DNA of 35,651 nt from Candidatus Lachnoclostridium stercorigallinarum (GCA_019116745.1 DXBC01000013.1:1-35651); one strand, 5' to 3'; numbered from the stretch's first letter, positions 24,369 to 33,320 are shown. Notes: generated by a model from the letters alone, not told the origin. Numbers and translations are program-made.

Positions 24369-24878
24369 TTACCTCCTGAACCGGTTCCCCTCAAACTTCA
24401 TCTGGGTTTCCAGATATCGTTTCAGGCTGTACAGCAGCTCTTCCGCGCTGTCCTCCCCGTTTCCCGGTATTTCCATGCCGCCGCAGATAATCTCCAGGGT
24501 GTTTCGGGAAAGCCGTTCCCCTTCCCGGTCCAGCAGCCGCCACTTTCCCTCGTAGCTCTCCTCGTCAAAAAACCGGAGAATAAACTGCTCGGCGAAATCA
24601 CCAGCCAGGGCCTCTTCCGTCTCCTCCGCCAGAGACGCCCTGTCTACCGGCTCAAACCGGTATTTCTGGGGCGCATCCGGATATTTATCCCGGTCCACCG
24701 GGCTCAGAAACATGTCCAGGGGTCTGGCAAACACCCGGAAATCTCCGTAGAGGGCCTGATAGATCACCAGCTCCTCCCCCGTCTCCGTATGCTCCGCCAC
24801 GGCAATCACCTGGTAGAGTTTATTCTTAAAATGCCGGTAACATTCTCCCGGCATGGGTTTTCTTCTCCGCTCACTCAA
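24369..24878 (-). CDS. DUF1653-domain protein
   Basis: About 169 residues. The N-terminal part carries the DUF1653 pattern: PGECYRHFKNKLYQVIAVAEHTETGEE, then YQALYGDFRVFARPLDMFLSPVD. The C-terminal half (about 85-169) is acidic and helical with no recognised fold. DUF1653 has no defined biochemical function. The start is difficult: a TTG at 24878 has GGAGG 8 bases upstream and was chosen; a TTG at 24896 overlapping the previous stop and an ATG at 24854 are alternatives. It lies between the DUF4015 lipoprotein and uvrC. Confidence 0.8.
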   Translation of the reverse strand: MSERRRKPMPGECYRHFKNKLYQVIAVAEHTETGEELVIYQALYGDFRVFARPLDMFLSPVDRDKYPDAPQKYRFEPVDRASLAEETEEALAGDFAEQFILRFFDEESYEGKWRLLDREGERLSRNTLEIICGGMEIPGNGEDSAEELLYSLKRYLETQMKFEGNRFRR

Positions 24879-24892
24879 AATATCTTCCTCCG

Positions 24893-26359
24893 TCAATCCA
24901 TCTGCATCCAGGGAATCACCGTATCGACTTTCCCGGAATCTTCCGGGGCGGGGCCGGCAGGGGAGATCTGTCCCGGCAGCTCCGGCAGGCTCTCCAGAGG
25001 CGGGATCAATTCCGCTGCCGGAACTTCGCCGGCGGCTCCGCTCTCTGCCCCGGTTCCGCTCCCTGTCTGGGCCTCTCCTTCCGCCGGAGCCGGATCTTCC
25101 TGCACGGCCCCGGTCTCCGTTTCAGCAGCCGCTCTGGACTGAGCGATGGCCTCCGCCTCGGCGGCCGCCTCTTCTTCCGTCTTCAGCCCTTCCCAGGTGT
25201 AGCTGCAGGCCGCCGACCAGAGCAGCCATTCATCATACCCGGCATCGTAAGTGGCCTGAATCTGGGCCCGTATTTCCTCCGGCCCGTACTCGATATAATG
25301 ATCCAGGTAGGAGGCGGTAAAATCCTGAAGCCAGGGCCGCACCACAGCCCGTCTTTCCCCATCCTGCCCGGCAGCTTCCAGCACCTGGGCTGATCCCTGA
25401 AGAGCGGACAGCACCGTGCGGTAAGGCTCCGTATCCGGATGCTCAATTCCGAAATTTCCATCTCCGTAGTGGGACGGATAAATCATCGGGCAGATATAGT
25501 CCAGATTCTTCGCCATGTCCTCGTAGACCTGTCCTACGGACTGGGAGTCCACCTCGCTGCCTATAATCGCGCCGAACACATCCGCCGCCACATAGATTCC
25601 CTGGGGCGCCAGGCGGTCGTAAGCATATTCTGTAAATTCCGTAATCACATCCGTTTTGGAACGGCTTCTGGTGTCCGCCTCGTCGAAGACCACATCGCCC
25701 ACTCCTTTTTCCGTACAAAAACGGATGTAATCAAACTGAACCTCATCAAAGCCCATGGCCGCCGCCTGGGTGCCGATCTCCACCAGATAATCCCAGACCT
25801 CTTCCTTGTAGGGATTGATCCAGGCCAGGCCGGACCGGTCACGGAACACACTTCCATCCGGCAGCTTCAGACACCATTCCGGTTTTTTCTCTGCCAGCCA
25901 GGGATCCCGGAATGCCACCACTCTGGCGATTACGTAAAGGCCGTAATCCTCCTTCAGCGTCCGGATCAGCTCCGGCATGTCCGCTACATAAGGACGGCTG
26001 GCCTCCGTCTCCGTCACCATGGGGGAATCCATGGCGCAGGTCACCCGCCCGTTATCATCCTTCAGGTCAATGACCACGGCGTTGATCTCCTTTCCCTGGA
26101 TCTGGGACAGAATTCCATCCATCATCTCCCCGCTCCCCGCAGCAGGGCCGGAAAGGTAAATTCCCTTCACTTTCACAGGAACTCTCTCCGGCTCGCTTTC
26201 CGTCTCCTCCTGGGCTGGCGTCTCCGCCTCCGCCTCCGTCGAGGCCGGTCCGGCCTCCGTTGTCTCCTCCTGGGAGGAAATGATCTCTTCCGGTTCTTCA
26301 TAGCGCCTGCATCCGCTCAGAGCCAGCACGCAGAGTCCTACCAACAGCCACTTTTTCAT
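24893..26359 (-). CDS. DUF4015 glycosidase-like lipoprotein
   Basis: About 488 residues. MKKWLLVGLCVLALSGC is a lipoprotein signal, followed by an acidic Glu/Thr-rich linker (about 20-65). The body is a TIM-barrel-like DUF4015 putative glycoside hydrolase: VKGIYLSGPAA, INAVVIDLKDDNGRVT, LYVIARVVAFRDPWLA, AAMGFDEVQFDYIRF, IYVAADVFGAI and ICPMIYPSHYG. The carboxylates at strand ends fit a glycosidase, though activity is unproven. A low-complexity Ala/Glu/Gly/Pro tail of about 90 residues ends the protein. The ATG at 26359 has AAAGGTGG upstream; a GTG at 26368 is the alternative. It probably acts on the cell surface. Confidence 0.85.
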   Translation of the reverse strand: MKKWLLVGLCVLALSGCRRYEEPEEIISSQEETTEAGPASTEAEAETPAQEETESEPERVPVKVKGIYLSGPAAGSGEMMDGILSQIQGKEINAVVIDLKDDNGRVTCAMDSPMVTETEASRPYVADMPELIRTLKEDYGLYVIARVVAFRDPWLAEKKPEWCLKLPDGSVFRDRSGLAWINPYKEEVWDYLVEIGTQAAAMGFDEVQFDYIRFCTEKGVGDVVFDEADTRSRSKTDVITEFTEYAYDRLAPQGIYVAADVFGAIIGSEVDSQSVGQVYEDMAKNLDYICPMIYPSHYGDGNFGIEHPDTEPYRTVLSALQGSAQVLEAAGQDGERRAVVRPWLQDFTASYLDHYIEYGPEEIRAQIQATYDAGYDEWLLWSAACSYTWEGLKTEEEAAAEAEAIAQSRAAAETETGAVQEDPAPAEGEAQTGSGTGAESGAAGEVPAAELIPPLESLPELPGQISPAGPAPEDSGKVDTVIPWMQMD

Positions 26360-26420
26360 GTCATCCACCTTTCCTGTGTTTTTTCATCCGGACAGCGTCC
26401 CCGGTTATGCCGCCGGCCTG

Positions 26421-27173
26421 TTATCTTGCCAGAATCTCGTATCCGTCTTCTGTCACCAGCACCGTATATTCCCACTGAGCGGACAGACTTCCGTCTTCCG
26501 TCCAGACCGTCCAGTCGTCATCCGCATTCACAAACCAGTCGCTGCTTCCCCCGTTGATCATGGGCTCAATAGTAAAGATCATGCCCGGTTCCAGCTTTGG
26601 CCCTCTTCCCCTCTGCTTCACATGAAACACCAGGGGGCCTTCGTGAAAATCCAGTCCCACACCGTGTCCGCAGATGTCCGGAACCACGGAAAAACCGTTT
26701 TTCTCCGCATGGGCTTCAATAATCGCCCCGATTTCATTGAGATGGCCGCCGGGATGCACCGCTTTTAAACTCAGTTCCAGACACTCCTTCGTCACATCCA
26801 CCAGCTTCTTCGCCTGGGGGGATACGGTTCCGATGCAGTACATCCGGGACGCATCCGCATAATAGCCGTCCACAATGGTGGTCACGTCCACATTGATAAT
26901 ATCACCGTCTGCCAGTATCACTTTCTCCGACGGGATTCCGTGACAGATCACATCATTGACGGATGTGCACACGCTTTTGGGAAACCCTTCAAAATTCAGA
27001 GGCGCCGGAATTCCTCCCAGCTCCAGAGTCTTTTCGTGAACGGTCCGGTTAATGTCTTCCGTGGAAATCCCGGCCCGGATCATGGCGTCCACCGCATCCA
27101 GTACCTGGTTGTTCACTTCCCCTGCCCGGCGGATCTTTTCGATCTGCTCAGGCGTCTTTATAATTGGCTTCAT
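26421..27173 (-). CDS. map: Methionine aminopeptidase type I
   Basis: A 250-residue metalloenzyme that removes N-terminal Met from new proteins. Metal ligands are visible in INVDVTTIVDGYYADASR (two Asp), CGHGVGLDFHEGP (His), MIFTIEPMI (Glu) and the C-terminal WEYTVLVTEDG (Glu). Length is that of the minimal type I enzyme without an N-terminal zinc extension. The ATG overlaps the stop of the upstream AlkD-like gene (ATGA) and has GGGAGAG upstream. It is not next to secY/adk as in the ribosomal cluster, so it may be an additional copy; the rest of the genome is not visible. Confidence 0.95.
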   Translation of the reverse strand: MKPIIKTPEQIEKIRRAGEVNNQVLDAVDAMIRAGISTEDINRTVHEKTLELGGIPAPLNFEGFPKSVCTSVNDVICHGIPSEKVILADGDIINVDVTTIVDGYYADASRMYCIGTVSPQAKKLVDVTKECLELSLKAVHPGGHLNEIGAIIEAHAEKNGFSVVPDICGHGVGLDFHEGPLVFHVKQRGRGPKLEPGMIFTIEPMINGGSSDWFVNADDDWTVWTEDGSLSAQWEYTVLVTEDGYEILAR

Positions 27174-27883
27174 GATTTCATCTCTCCCTTTCTGTCTTTC
27201 CTTTTCATTCCCCGGATCATGGACTTCGTCTCCCGGCTCACCCGGTTGGACTCGGTGATTTTCTGCAGAGCCTTATTGTAGGTCCAGTTGTCCAGAGAAC
27301 AGTTTTCCAGATATTTCATGGTGATTTCCGGCATTTTTACATAATAAACGGAAACCGCCCATGCCACCGCCATGCGCACGTAGTAGGCCTCGCTCCGGAT
27401 GCCGTCCAGGAGCTGAAACACTTCCCGGGCATAGTCTTCCTCGCAGTAATGGGACAGGGCCATCACCGCCGCGAACCGCAGCTCATACTCCCCCCGGCAC
27501 TTGAAATAGGGCTGCACAAATTCCCACACCTCCCGGCGAAGCGGTCCCTCCGCCGCCTTGTACGAGCCGCAGAACACGTCACAGACTGCCCAGCTGTCGA
27601 TCTTCTGCACAAAATCCGCCGTTCTGCCAAACAGCTCCGCCGGCTCCATTTTTTTCCAGGCTCCGGCCAGCACCAGTCCCTGAAGCTGACGTTCCTCGTA
27701 GGTATCGTCTGACGCCCCGTCCAGAAATCCCCGCCAGTCTCCCGCCAGGATTTCTTTCGCCAGCCGTCTCAGATCCGGAATCCTCACCCCCAGAATGTCT
27801 TCCGTCCCCGGCACCAGGCCTCCGTGAAACTCCTTATATTTCGGGTCTGCCAGCTCCAGCAGCCGCTTTTTTATGTCTTCCAT
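27170..27883 (-). CDS. AlkD-like DNA alkylation repair protein
   Basis: About 237 residues of HEAT-like helical repeats: MEDIKKRLLELADPKYKEFHGG, VRIPDLRRLAKEILAG, YEERQLQGLVLAGA, DSWAVCDVFCGSYK, then the YVRMAVAWAVSVYYVK segment. The Trp/Asp positions in WAVCD match the AlkD family of alkylpurine glycosylases that remove bulky alkylated bases without flipping them. The start was moved from 27901 to 27883 because GGAGG lies 7 bases before that ATG. It overlaps map by four bases. Identity is by family resemblance; substrate is unknown. Confidence 0.88.
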   Translation of the reverse strand: MEDIKKRLLELADPKYKEFHGGLVPGTEDILGVRIPDLRRLAKEILAGDWRGFLDGASDDTYEERQLQGLVLAGAWKKMEPAELFGRTADFVQKIDSWAVCDVFCGSYKAAEGPLRREVWEFVQPYFKCRGEYELRFAAVMALSHYCEEDYAREVFQLLDGIRSEAYYVRMAVAWAVSVYYVKMPEITMKYLENCSLDNWTYNKALQKITESNRVSRETKSMIRGMKRKDRKGEMKS

Positions 27884-27946
27884 GGTTTTTCCTCCGTACA
27901 CTTACCGCCAATTATAACATATTTTCCTCATATTTCAAATTTTTCA

Positions 27947-27976
27947 TTGCCCCCATCCGACAAGTTGTGCTATATT
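27947..27976 (+). promoter_or_regulatory. Promoter of the DUF1846 gene
   Basis: TTGCCC (27947-27952) and TATATT (27971-27976) are 18 bases apart, about 45 bases before the ATG. It is a plausible sigma-A promoter. Confidence 0.45.
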
Positions 27977-28022
27977 ATTACCTTATGAGCAAATATTAAT
28001 TTACCACAGACGGAGGCAGGAA

Positions 28023-29501
28023 ATGCGAATTGGATTTGATAATGAGAAATATCTGAAAATGCAGTCGGAACATATCCGGGAACGGATCAGTCAGTTCGGG
28101 GACAAACTCTACCTGGAGTTCGGCGGAAAACTGTTTGACGACTACCATGCGTCCCGGGTTCTCCCCGGCTTTGCTCCCGACAGCAAACTGCGGATGCTTC
28201 TCCAGCTGGCAGACCAGGCGGAGATCGTCATTGCCATCAACGCGGCGGATATTGAAAAAAACAAAGTGCGCTATGATCTGGGAATCACCTACGACGTGGA
28301 CGTGCTGCGCCTGATCCAGGCGTTTACGGACAAGGGACTTTATGTGGGCAGCGTGGTCATCACCCAGTACAGCGGCCAGCCTGCAGCAGATCTGTTCAAA
28401 AGCAAGCTGGAGCATATGGGCATCCGGGTGTACCGACACTATGTGATTGACGGCTACCCCAACAACATCTCTCTCATCGTCAGCCAGGAGGGCTACGGAA
28501 AGAACGACTACATCGAGACCACAAAGCCCCTGGTTATCATCACGGCTCCCGGACCGGGAAGCGGAAAAATGGCCACCTGCCTCTCCCAGCTCTACCACGA
28601 AAACATACGCGGAATCAAAGCCGGCTATGCAAAATTTGAGACCTTCCCCATCTGGAACATCCCGTTAAAGCATCCGGTAAACCTGGCCTACGAGGCTGCC
28701 ACCGCCGACTTAAACGACGTAAACATGATCGATCCCTTCCATCTGGAAGCCTACGGCGTGACCACGGTCAACTACAACCGGGACGTGGAGATTTTCCCGG
28801 TGCTCAACGCCATTTTCGAGGGAATCTACGGCACCAGCCCCTATAAGTCCCCCACGGACATGGGCGTCAACATGGCCGGCAACTGCATCATTGATGACGA
28901 AGCCTGCCGGGAAGCCTCCTATCAGGAGATCATCCGCCGTTATTATCAGGCTCTCAACCGCATGGCCAAGGAACAGGGCAGCCGGGATGAAGTCTACAAG
29001 ATCGAGCTGCTGATGAAGCAGGCAAAAATCTCCGTTGACATGAGAAGCACCGTAAAGGCCGCCAATGATCTGGCTCAGGCCACGGGAGCCCCCGCTGCCG
29101 CCATGGAACTTCCCGACGGCTCCATCGTCACCGGAAAAACCTCCGGTCTTCTGGGCGCTTCTGCCGCTCTTCTCTTAAATGCGGTAAAGGCACTGGGAAA
29201 TATTGATCACGATGTCCATCTGATCGCCCCCTCCGCCATCGAGCCCATCCAGAAGCTGAAAGTCAACTATCTGGGCAGCAAAAATCCTCGTCTTCACACC
29301 GACGAGGTCCTCATCGCCCTGTCCATGTGTGCCGCCACCGATGAAAATGCCCAGGTGGCTTTAAATCAGCTGTCCAGACTGAAGGACTGCCAGGTTCATA
29401 CTTCCGTCATGCTGTCCGACGTGGATATTAACATCTTCAAAAAGCTGGGAGTGGGACTGACCTCCGAACCCGTTTACGAGGAGCGAAGAATCTACCACTA
29501 A
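28023..29501 (+). CDS. DUF1846-domain protein
   Basis: A 492-residue cytoplasmic protein matching the DUF1846 family: it starts MRIGFDNEKYLKMQSEHI, and continues with LYLEFGGKLFDDYHASRVLPGF, AAEIVIAINA-type sequence, IDGYPNNISLIVSQEGYGKNDYI and VIITAPGPGSGKMATCLSQLYHE. The GPGSGK element resembles a phosphate-binding loop. Length is typical of the family, whose biochemical role is not established. GGAGGCAGGAA precedes the ATG. It is monocistronic, between an AlkD-like gene (divergent) and DUF362 (convergent), and its 3' region carries copy 2 of the structured repeat and a terminator. Confidence 0.93.
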   Translation: MRIGFDNEKYLKMQSEHIRERISQFGDKLYLEFGGKLFDDYHASRVLPGFAPDSKLRMLLQLADQAEIVIAINAADIEKNKVRYDLGITYDVDVLRLIQAFTDKGLYVGSVVITQYSGQPAADLFKSKLEHMGIRVYRHYVIDGYPNNISLIVSQEGYGKNDYIETTKPLVIITAPGPGSGKMATCLSQLYHENIRGIKAGYAKFETFPIWNIPLKHPVNLAYEAATADLNDVNMIDPFHLEAYGVTTVNYNRDVEIFPVLNAIFEGIYGTSPYKSPTDMGVNMAGNCIIDDEACREASYQEIIRRYYQALNRMAKEQGSRDEVYKIELLMKQAKISVDMRSTVKAANDLAQATGAPAAAMELPDGSIVTGKTSGLLGASAALLLNAVKALGNIDHDVHLIAPSAIEPIQKLKVNYLGSKNPRLHTDEVLIALSMCAATDENAQVALNQLSRLKDCQVHTSVMLSDVDINIFKKLGVGLTSEPVYEERRIYH

Positions 29502-29514
29502 ACCGAACTGTCAC

Positions 29515-29652
29515 GATCGGATAGAGAAAGCTTCTTCCCCTATCCGATTCGCGATACCACAGGCAGCTCACAGCAGAGCTGTTCGCTGTCCGTTGCCCGG
29601 CAAATGTCCGCCCATGCAGGCATGGCGGCCGCTTGCCGGGCGTATCGCGCAG
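29515..29652 (+). repeat. Structured intergenic repeat, copy 2
   Basis: This is a second copy of the element at 5596-5733, same orientation, ungapped. The first hairpin is weakened here by two uncompensated changes in the left arm (29525 and 29527), while the closing stem of the second module gains a pair (GATAC/GTATC). It starts 14 bases after the DUF1846 stop and is followed directly by a terminator, so it would be part of that gene's 3' untranslated region. Confidence 0.85.
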
Positions 29653-29695
29653 AAAGGAGCGCGTCAGCCGATTTTGCAGCTGACACGCTCCTTTT
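29653..29695. terminator. Bidirectional terminator between DUF1846 and DUF362 genes
   Basis: A 13-base stem with one mismatch (29656-29668 with 29679-29691), loop of 10 bases. TTTT follows on the plus strand; TTTCT follows on the minus strand. It separates two convergent genes. Confidence 0.8.
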
Positions 29696-29717
29696 CATTA
29701 TGAGAGATTCCTGACGG

Positions 29718-30812
29718 TTATCTCCACTCTTCTTCCAGAAATTTTACAATATCGATGGCCTTCGGCGGACACCCCTTCAGGCTCTTCTGAAACCCGCAGG
29801 TACACTGACCCACTCCCAGCTCTCCCGTCTTTCCGCGGTATGCCTGGCCGATACAGATCTTCTCCTTCTTCCCTCTGAGAGCACCGGCATCATTCAGCCG
29901 GTCCAGAGCGTAAATCAGAGAGCCGTAGCAGGCGCTGCAGGCGTCCTTCGCTTCCGCGTACTTTGCCAGGTTTTCCACCCGCCGGGTCATACGGAATTTT
30001 CCCTTTCCCACCGTATCCTCGTTCAGATAGATGAAATTGGCGTGTTCCGTATCCGTGCTCCCCACTCCCAGCTGTTCCGCCATGCGGATGTAGGGAACGT
30101 CGTCCACGGAATAGCCCATGCAGTCGCACACATAGCTGTCGCAGAGCACCGGATCCTTAAATCCCAGCACCCGGTTCATCACCACAGGATTTCCCCCCTC
30201 CTCAAAATCCAGGTCGCCGCAGATATTGTCCACCAGAATAAAGCTGTTGGGAGCGATGGTATTCAGATGGGCAATGGGCTTGTGGAGGCCCATGGTGTGA
30301 AAACGGCGCTTTTCCTTGTTTGGGATAATGCCTTTGTTATTTTTCAGGGCACAGGTGATGATGGTCTGACAGTGCCCCTTTAATACCGGCATATTGATCA
30401 TGTAATCCACCTCGGCCGCCCGGTCGCAGACGGCAATTTTCATGCCTTTCGCGTCGTACTCCCGGTAGCTGTCCTTCTGAAGGTCCACCAGCTCCACCCC
30501 GTACTTTTTTGCCACATCCCGGTAGCCGGCAGCCGAAAATGCCGCCTGGGTAGAATCTCCCACCCAGGATCCCTCCATAATGGCCACATTTCTGAAGCCG
30601 TGCTCTCTCAGATATTCCAGGGCGCCGTCCAGAAGCTCCCTGTGAGTCGTTCCCCCGGCAGAAGGATCCCTTGCCGTCACCAGGTTTGGCTTAAGAGCCA
30701 CCCGTTTTTCCCTGTCCCCGATGTCTCCGGCCACGTCGGCCCGCTCTAGAACCTTTTTAGCCATTTCCCTGTAATCTGTGCCGTGTATAATAATAATATC
30801 GTTTTTCTCCAT
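29718..30812 (-). CDS. DUF362-domain protein with C-terminal cysteine cluster
   Basis: A 364-residue protein. The DUF362 domain covers most of it: RVALKPNLVTARDPSAGGTTH, FRNVAIMEGSWVGDST, VDYMINMPVLKGHCQTIITCALKNNKGIIP and the FILVDNICGDLDFEEGG-NPV segment. The C-terminus has six cysteines: Cys292 and Cys295 (CSAC), Cys320, Cys337 and Cys339 (CTC) and Cys348 (CPP), suggesting an iron-sulfur site, though not a classical 2x4Fe-4S ferredoxin pattern. Function is unknown. GGAGG precedes the ATG; a promoter is at 30853-30881. It is a single-gene unit. Confidence 0.88.
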   Translation of the reverse strand: MEKNDIIIIHGTDYREMAKKVLERADVAGDIGDREKRVALKPNLVTARDPSAGGTTHRELLDGALEYLREHGFRNVAIMEGSWVGDSTQAAFSAAGYRDVAKKYGVELVDLQKDSYREYDAKGMKIAVCDRAAEVDYMINMPVLKGHCQTIITCALKNNKGIIPNKEKRRFHTMGLHKPIAHLNTIAPNSFILVDNICGDLDFEEGGNPVVMNRVLGFKDPVLCDSYVCDCMGYSVDDVPYIRMAEQLGVGSTDTEHANFIYLNEDTVGKGKFRMTRRVENLAKYAEAKDACSACYGSLIYALDRLNDAGALRGKKEKICIGQAYRGKTGELGVGQCTCGFQKSLKGCPPKAIDIVKFLEEEWR

Positions 30813-30852
30813 CCCTTATCCTCCGTTTCCATACCGTCTGTCACCACTGTAC

Positions 30853-30881
30853 ATGATACCACAGGCCGCGGAAGGGAGCAA
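30853..30881 (-). promoter_or_regulatory. Promoter of the DUF362 gene
   Basis: On the minus strand TTGCTC (30876-30881) and TATCAT (30853-30858) are 17 bases apart, about 40 bases before the ATG. Confidence 0.45.
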
Positions 30882-30945
30882 GGGGAGAGTCCTTCCCGCG
30901 GCGGGGTCCTCATCATTACTTCCTTAAAGCAGCCGCAATATCACC

Positions 30946-30994
30946 AAAAAAGCGTTTCCGACCGGCAGCCTTTTCAGGCCGCCGGCAGAAACGC
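30946..30994 (-). terminator. ftsH terminator
   Basis: A long imperfect stem with GCGTTTC/GAAACGC ends (30952-30958 with 30988-30994) and a GC-rich inner part is followed on the minus strand by six Ts (30946-30951). It lies about 30 bases past the ftsH stop. Confidence 0.9.
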
Positions 30995-31025
30995 CTCACT
31001 GTTTTTCTCATCCGTCAATGAAATT

Positions 31026-32942
31026 TTACTTCTCTTCTCCATGCCTTTCCGTCACCCGGACATTTTCCTTTTTCTCTTCCCCGTTTTCATCCGGTTCGGG
31101 GATTCCCTTCACCTCCCGGAAAATTTTCATAAACTCTTTTCCGGTGATGGTTTCCTTCTCAATCAGGAACTCGGCAATCTTATCCATAGCCTCACGGTTC
31201 TCCGACAGCAGCCTCTTAGCCTCCTCGTAAGCATCCTTCAGGATCCTCATGACCTCCTCGTCCACCTCAGCCTCTGTCTTGTCGCTGCAGTTGAGCACTG
31301 CTCTTCCGCCCAGATACTGATTCTCCCTGGTGGCCAGACCGATCAGCCCGAACTTCTCCGACATTCCGTACTGAGTCACCATGGCCCGCGCCACTCTGGT
31401 GGCCTGCTCAATGTCGTTGGCCGCTCCCGTGGTCACCGTGTCAAACACCAGTTCCTCCGCTGCCCGGCCGGCCAGATAGCCCACCAGCATGGCATCAATT
31501 TCCTTTTTCGTGTTCAGGTACTTTTCTTCCTCCGGCACATGCATCACGTATCCCAAAGCTCCCATAGTGCGGGGAACGATGGTAATCTTCTGCACCGGTT
31601 CCGCATCCTTCTGAAGGGCGGACACCAGGGCGTGGCCCACCTCGTGATAGGAAACGATCCGTCTCTCCTCTCTGCTGAGGATCCGGTCTTTCTTTTCCTT
31701 ACCCACCAGAACCACTTCCACTGCCTCAAACAGGTCCTTCTGAGATACTGCCTTTCTGCCGTTTTTCACGGCCATGATGGCAGCCTCGTTCATCATATTG
31801 GCCAGATCTGCTCCCACCGCTCCGGAGGTGGCCAGAGCGATCTCTTCAAAATCCACGGTATCGTCCAGAAGCACATCCTTGGAGTGCACTTTCAAAATAC
31901 TGATCCGGCCTTTCAGATCCGGCTTGTCCACAATCACTCTCCGGTCAAATCGTCCCGGGCGGAGAAGAGCCGGATCCAGAATCTCCGGGCGGTTGGTCGC
32001 TCCCAGAACCAGAAGGCCCTTGGAAGAATCAAATCCATCCATCTCGGAGAGCAGCTGATTCAGCGTCTGCTCCCTCTCGTCATTTCCGCCGCCGTAGCGG
32101 GAATCACGGCTTTTTCCGATGGCGTCGATCTCATCAATGAAAATAATGCAGGGGGCTGACTCCTGCGCCTGCTTAAACAGATCACGGACACGGGACGCTC
32201 CCACACCTACAAACATTTCCACGAAATCGGAACCTGTGAGGGAATAAAACGGCACGTGAGCCTCTCCCGCCACCGCTCTGGCCAGAAGAGTTTTTCCAGT
32301 TCCGGGAGGTCCCACAAGAAGGGCCCCCTTTGGCAGCTTCGCACCGATTTTTGTGTATTTTGCAGGGTTGTGAAGGAAGTCCACAATCTCGGTCAAAGAC
32401 TCTTTCGCCTCATCCTCGCCGGCCACATCCTTGAACGTCACTCCCGTTTCTTTCTGCACATAGACCTTCGCGTTGCTCTTTCCCACGCCCATGATTCCGC
32501 CTCCGCCCATGCGGCGCATCATCATGGTCATCAAAAATACGAGAAATCCAAACCACAGCAGAGAGCCCACAATATCCAGCATCAGGCTGTCCGTCTGCTG
32601 CAGCTTGCGGATCTCAATTCCCTGGTCTTCCAGCCGCTCCGTCAGCTGGTCGTCGCTCTCCATCCGAACCGTATAGTATCTCTTCAGCGGGGAAAAGCCG
32701 TCCACGCTGCTCTTGGGATGGATCTCGATCTCCGAGCTTCCCACTGCCACAGATTCAATCTGCTCTTCTTCCACCATCTGAATGAACTGATTGTAGGTAA
32801 GCTCTTCCTCCGAGCTGCTGGTGAGAGCATTTCTCATGAAATAAACAGTGGCAAACGTGATCAGAGCTGCAATCAGAAGAATGGTGATTGTCTGGCTGCC
32901 CTTGGGCGATTTGCCATTGTTGTTTTGTTGGTTATTATTCAT
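31026..32942 (-). CDS. ftsH: ATP-dependent zinc metalloprotease FtsH
   Basis: A 638-residue membrane-anchored AAA+ protease that removes misassembled membrane proteins and some regulators. TM1 is at about 18-36, the small extracytoplasmic domain at 40-120, TM2 at 122-141. The AAA module has Walker A GPPGTGKT (211-218), Walker B IIFIDE (266-271) and the second region of homology [20 protein letters not shown]. The zinc site is HEVGH (433-437). The N-terminus is Asn-rich and the C-terminal tail charged. GGAG lies 11 bases before the ATG, a long spacing. A strong promoter is at 32990-33018 and a terminator at 30946-30994, so it is monocistronic. Confidence 0.97.
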   Translation of the reverse strand: MNNNQQNNNGKSPKGSQTITILLIAALITFATVYFMRNALTSSSEEELTYNQFIQMVEEEQIESVAVGSSEIEIHPKSSVDGFSPLKRYYTVRMESDDQLTERLEDQGIEIRKLQQTDSLMLDIVGSLLWFGFLVFLMTMMMRRMGGGGIMGVGKSNAKVYVQKETGVTFKDVAGEDEAKESLTEIVDFLHNPAKYTKIGAKLPKGALLVGPPGTGKTLLARAVAGEAHVPFYSLTGSDFVEMFVGVGASRVRDLFKQAQESAPCIIFIDEIDAIGKSRDSRYGGGNDEREQTLNQLLSEMDGFDSSKGLLVLGATNRPEILDPALLRPGRFDRRVIVDKPDLKGRISILKVHSKDVLLDDTVDFEEIALATSGAVGADLANMMNEAAIMAVKNGRKAVSQKDLFEAVEVVLVGKEKKDRILSREERRIVSYHEVGHALVSALQKDAEPVQKITIVPRTMGALGYVMHVPEEEKYLNTKKEIDAMLVGYLAGRAAEELVFDTVTTGAANDIEQATRVARAMVTQYGMSEKFGLIGLATRENQYLGGRAVLNCSDKTEAEVDEEVMRILKDAYEEAKRLLSENREAMDKIAEFLIEKETITGKEFMKIFREVKGIPEPDENGEEKKENVRVTERHGEEK

Positions 32943-32989
32943 ATGTGTTTTTTCTCCATTCCGGATAGAATCCTCTCCTACCCCACATT

Positions 32990-33018
32990 ATTATAATGTC
33001 ACTCTATTCATAAATCAA
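32990..33018 (-). promoter_or_regulatory. Promoter of ftsH
   Basis: On the minus strand a perfect TATAAT (32990-32995) lies 17 bases from TTGATT (33013-33018). Predicted start is near 32983, giving a leader of about 40 bases. Confidence 0.65.
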
Positions 33019-33044
33019 TAAACAAAAAATAAAATTTTCCCAGG

Positions 33045-33069
33045 TATTCTGCCCTGTTTTTCATACAAA
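33045..33069 (+). promoter_or_regulatory. Possible sigma-E-like (sporulation) promoter of the small gene
   Basis: TATT (33045-33048), 13 bases, then CATACAAA (33062-33069) resembles the sigma-E pattern of sporulating Firmicutes (ATATT-type -35, CATACA-T -10). The predicted start leaves a very short leader before the ribosome site. It is tentative. Confidence 0.3.
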
Positions 33070-33088
33070 CTAATAGGGAGGTGATGAG

Positions 33089-33265
33089 ATGAAAAAACAG
33101 GAATCCCCTGACTACCGGGAACACGAAGGTTTCGATCTGCGCAGGTCCGGCTCTTCCACAGACTGCACCGGACTGATTCCGGCCCTTCCCGCCTCAGAGG
33201 AAGAGCTGGAATTCTACAACGAGATGTATCCCTTCCTTCCCCGGGCTTCCGCAAACGCGAAATAG
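33089..33265 (+). CDS. Small acidic protein of 58 residues, unknown function
   Basis: The gene starts with ATG 8 bases after a near-perfect AGGGAGGTGATG ribosome binding site and ends in TAG, followed within 10 bases by a strong terminator. The protein begins MKKQESPDYREHEGFDLRRS, has a central SSTDCTGLIPALP segment and ends EEELEFYNEMYPFLPRASA-type sequence. It has no signal peptide or membrane segment and one Cys. No family is recognised with certainty. It is divergent from ftsH and stands alone. The ribosome site, tight terminator and non-random sequence support a real gene; a sporulation-type promoter is possible. Confidence 0.75.
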   Translation: MKKQESPDYREHEGFDLRRSGSSTDCTGLIPALPASEEELEFYNEMYPFLPRASANAK

Positions 33266-33271
33266 GGTGAA

Positions 33272-33307
33272 AAAACGCCGTGAAATCAGTCTCACGGCGT
33301 TTTTTTC
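33272..33307. terminator. Bidirectional terminator between the small gene and azlD
   Basis: A 10-bp stem (33274-33283 with 33292-33301) and 8-base loop. Six further Ts follow on the plus strand, and a T-run also follows on the minus strand, so it serves both convergent units. Confidence 0.9.
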
Positions 33308-33320
33308 CGTTTTCCCGTCT

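Noticed and set aside
23853-25142. 429-codon plus-strand frame opposite uvrC and neighbours
   Set aside because: It crosses three confident minus-strand genes and shows no domain pattern.
30783-32159. 458-codon plus-strand frame opposite ftsH
   Set aside because: Antisense to the AAA and protease domains of ftsH; Leu/His-rich shadow translation.
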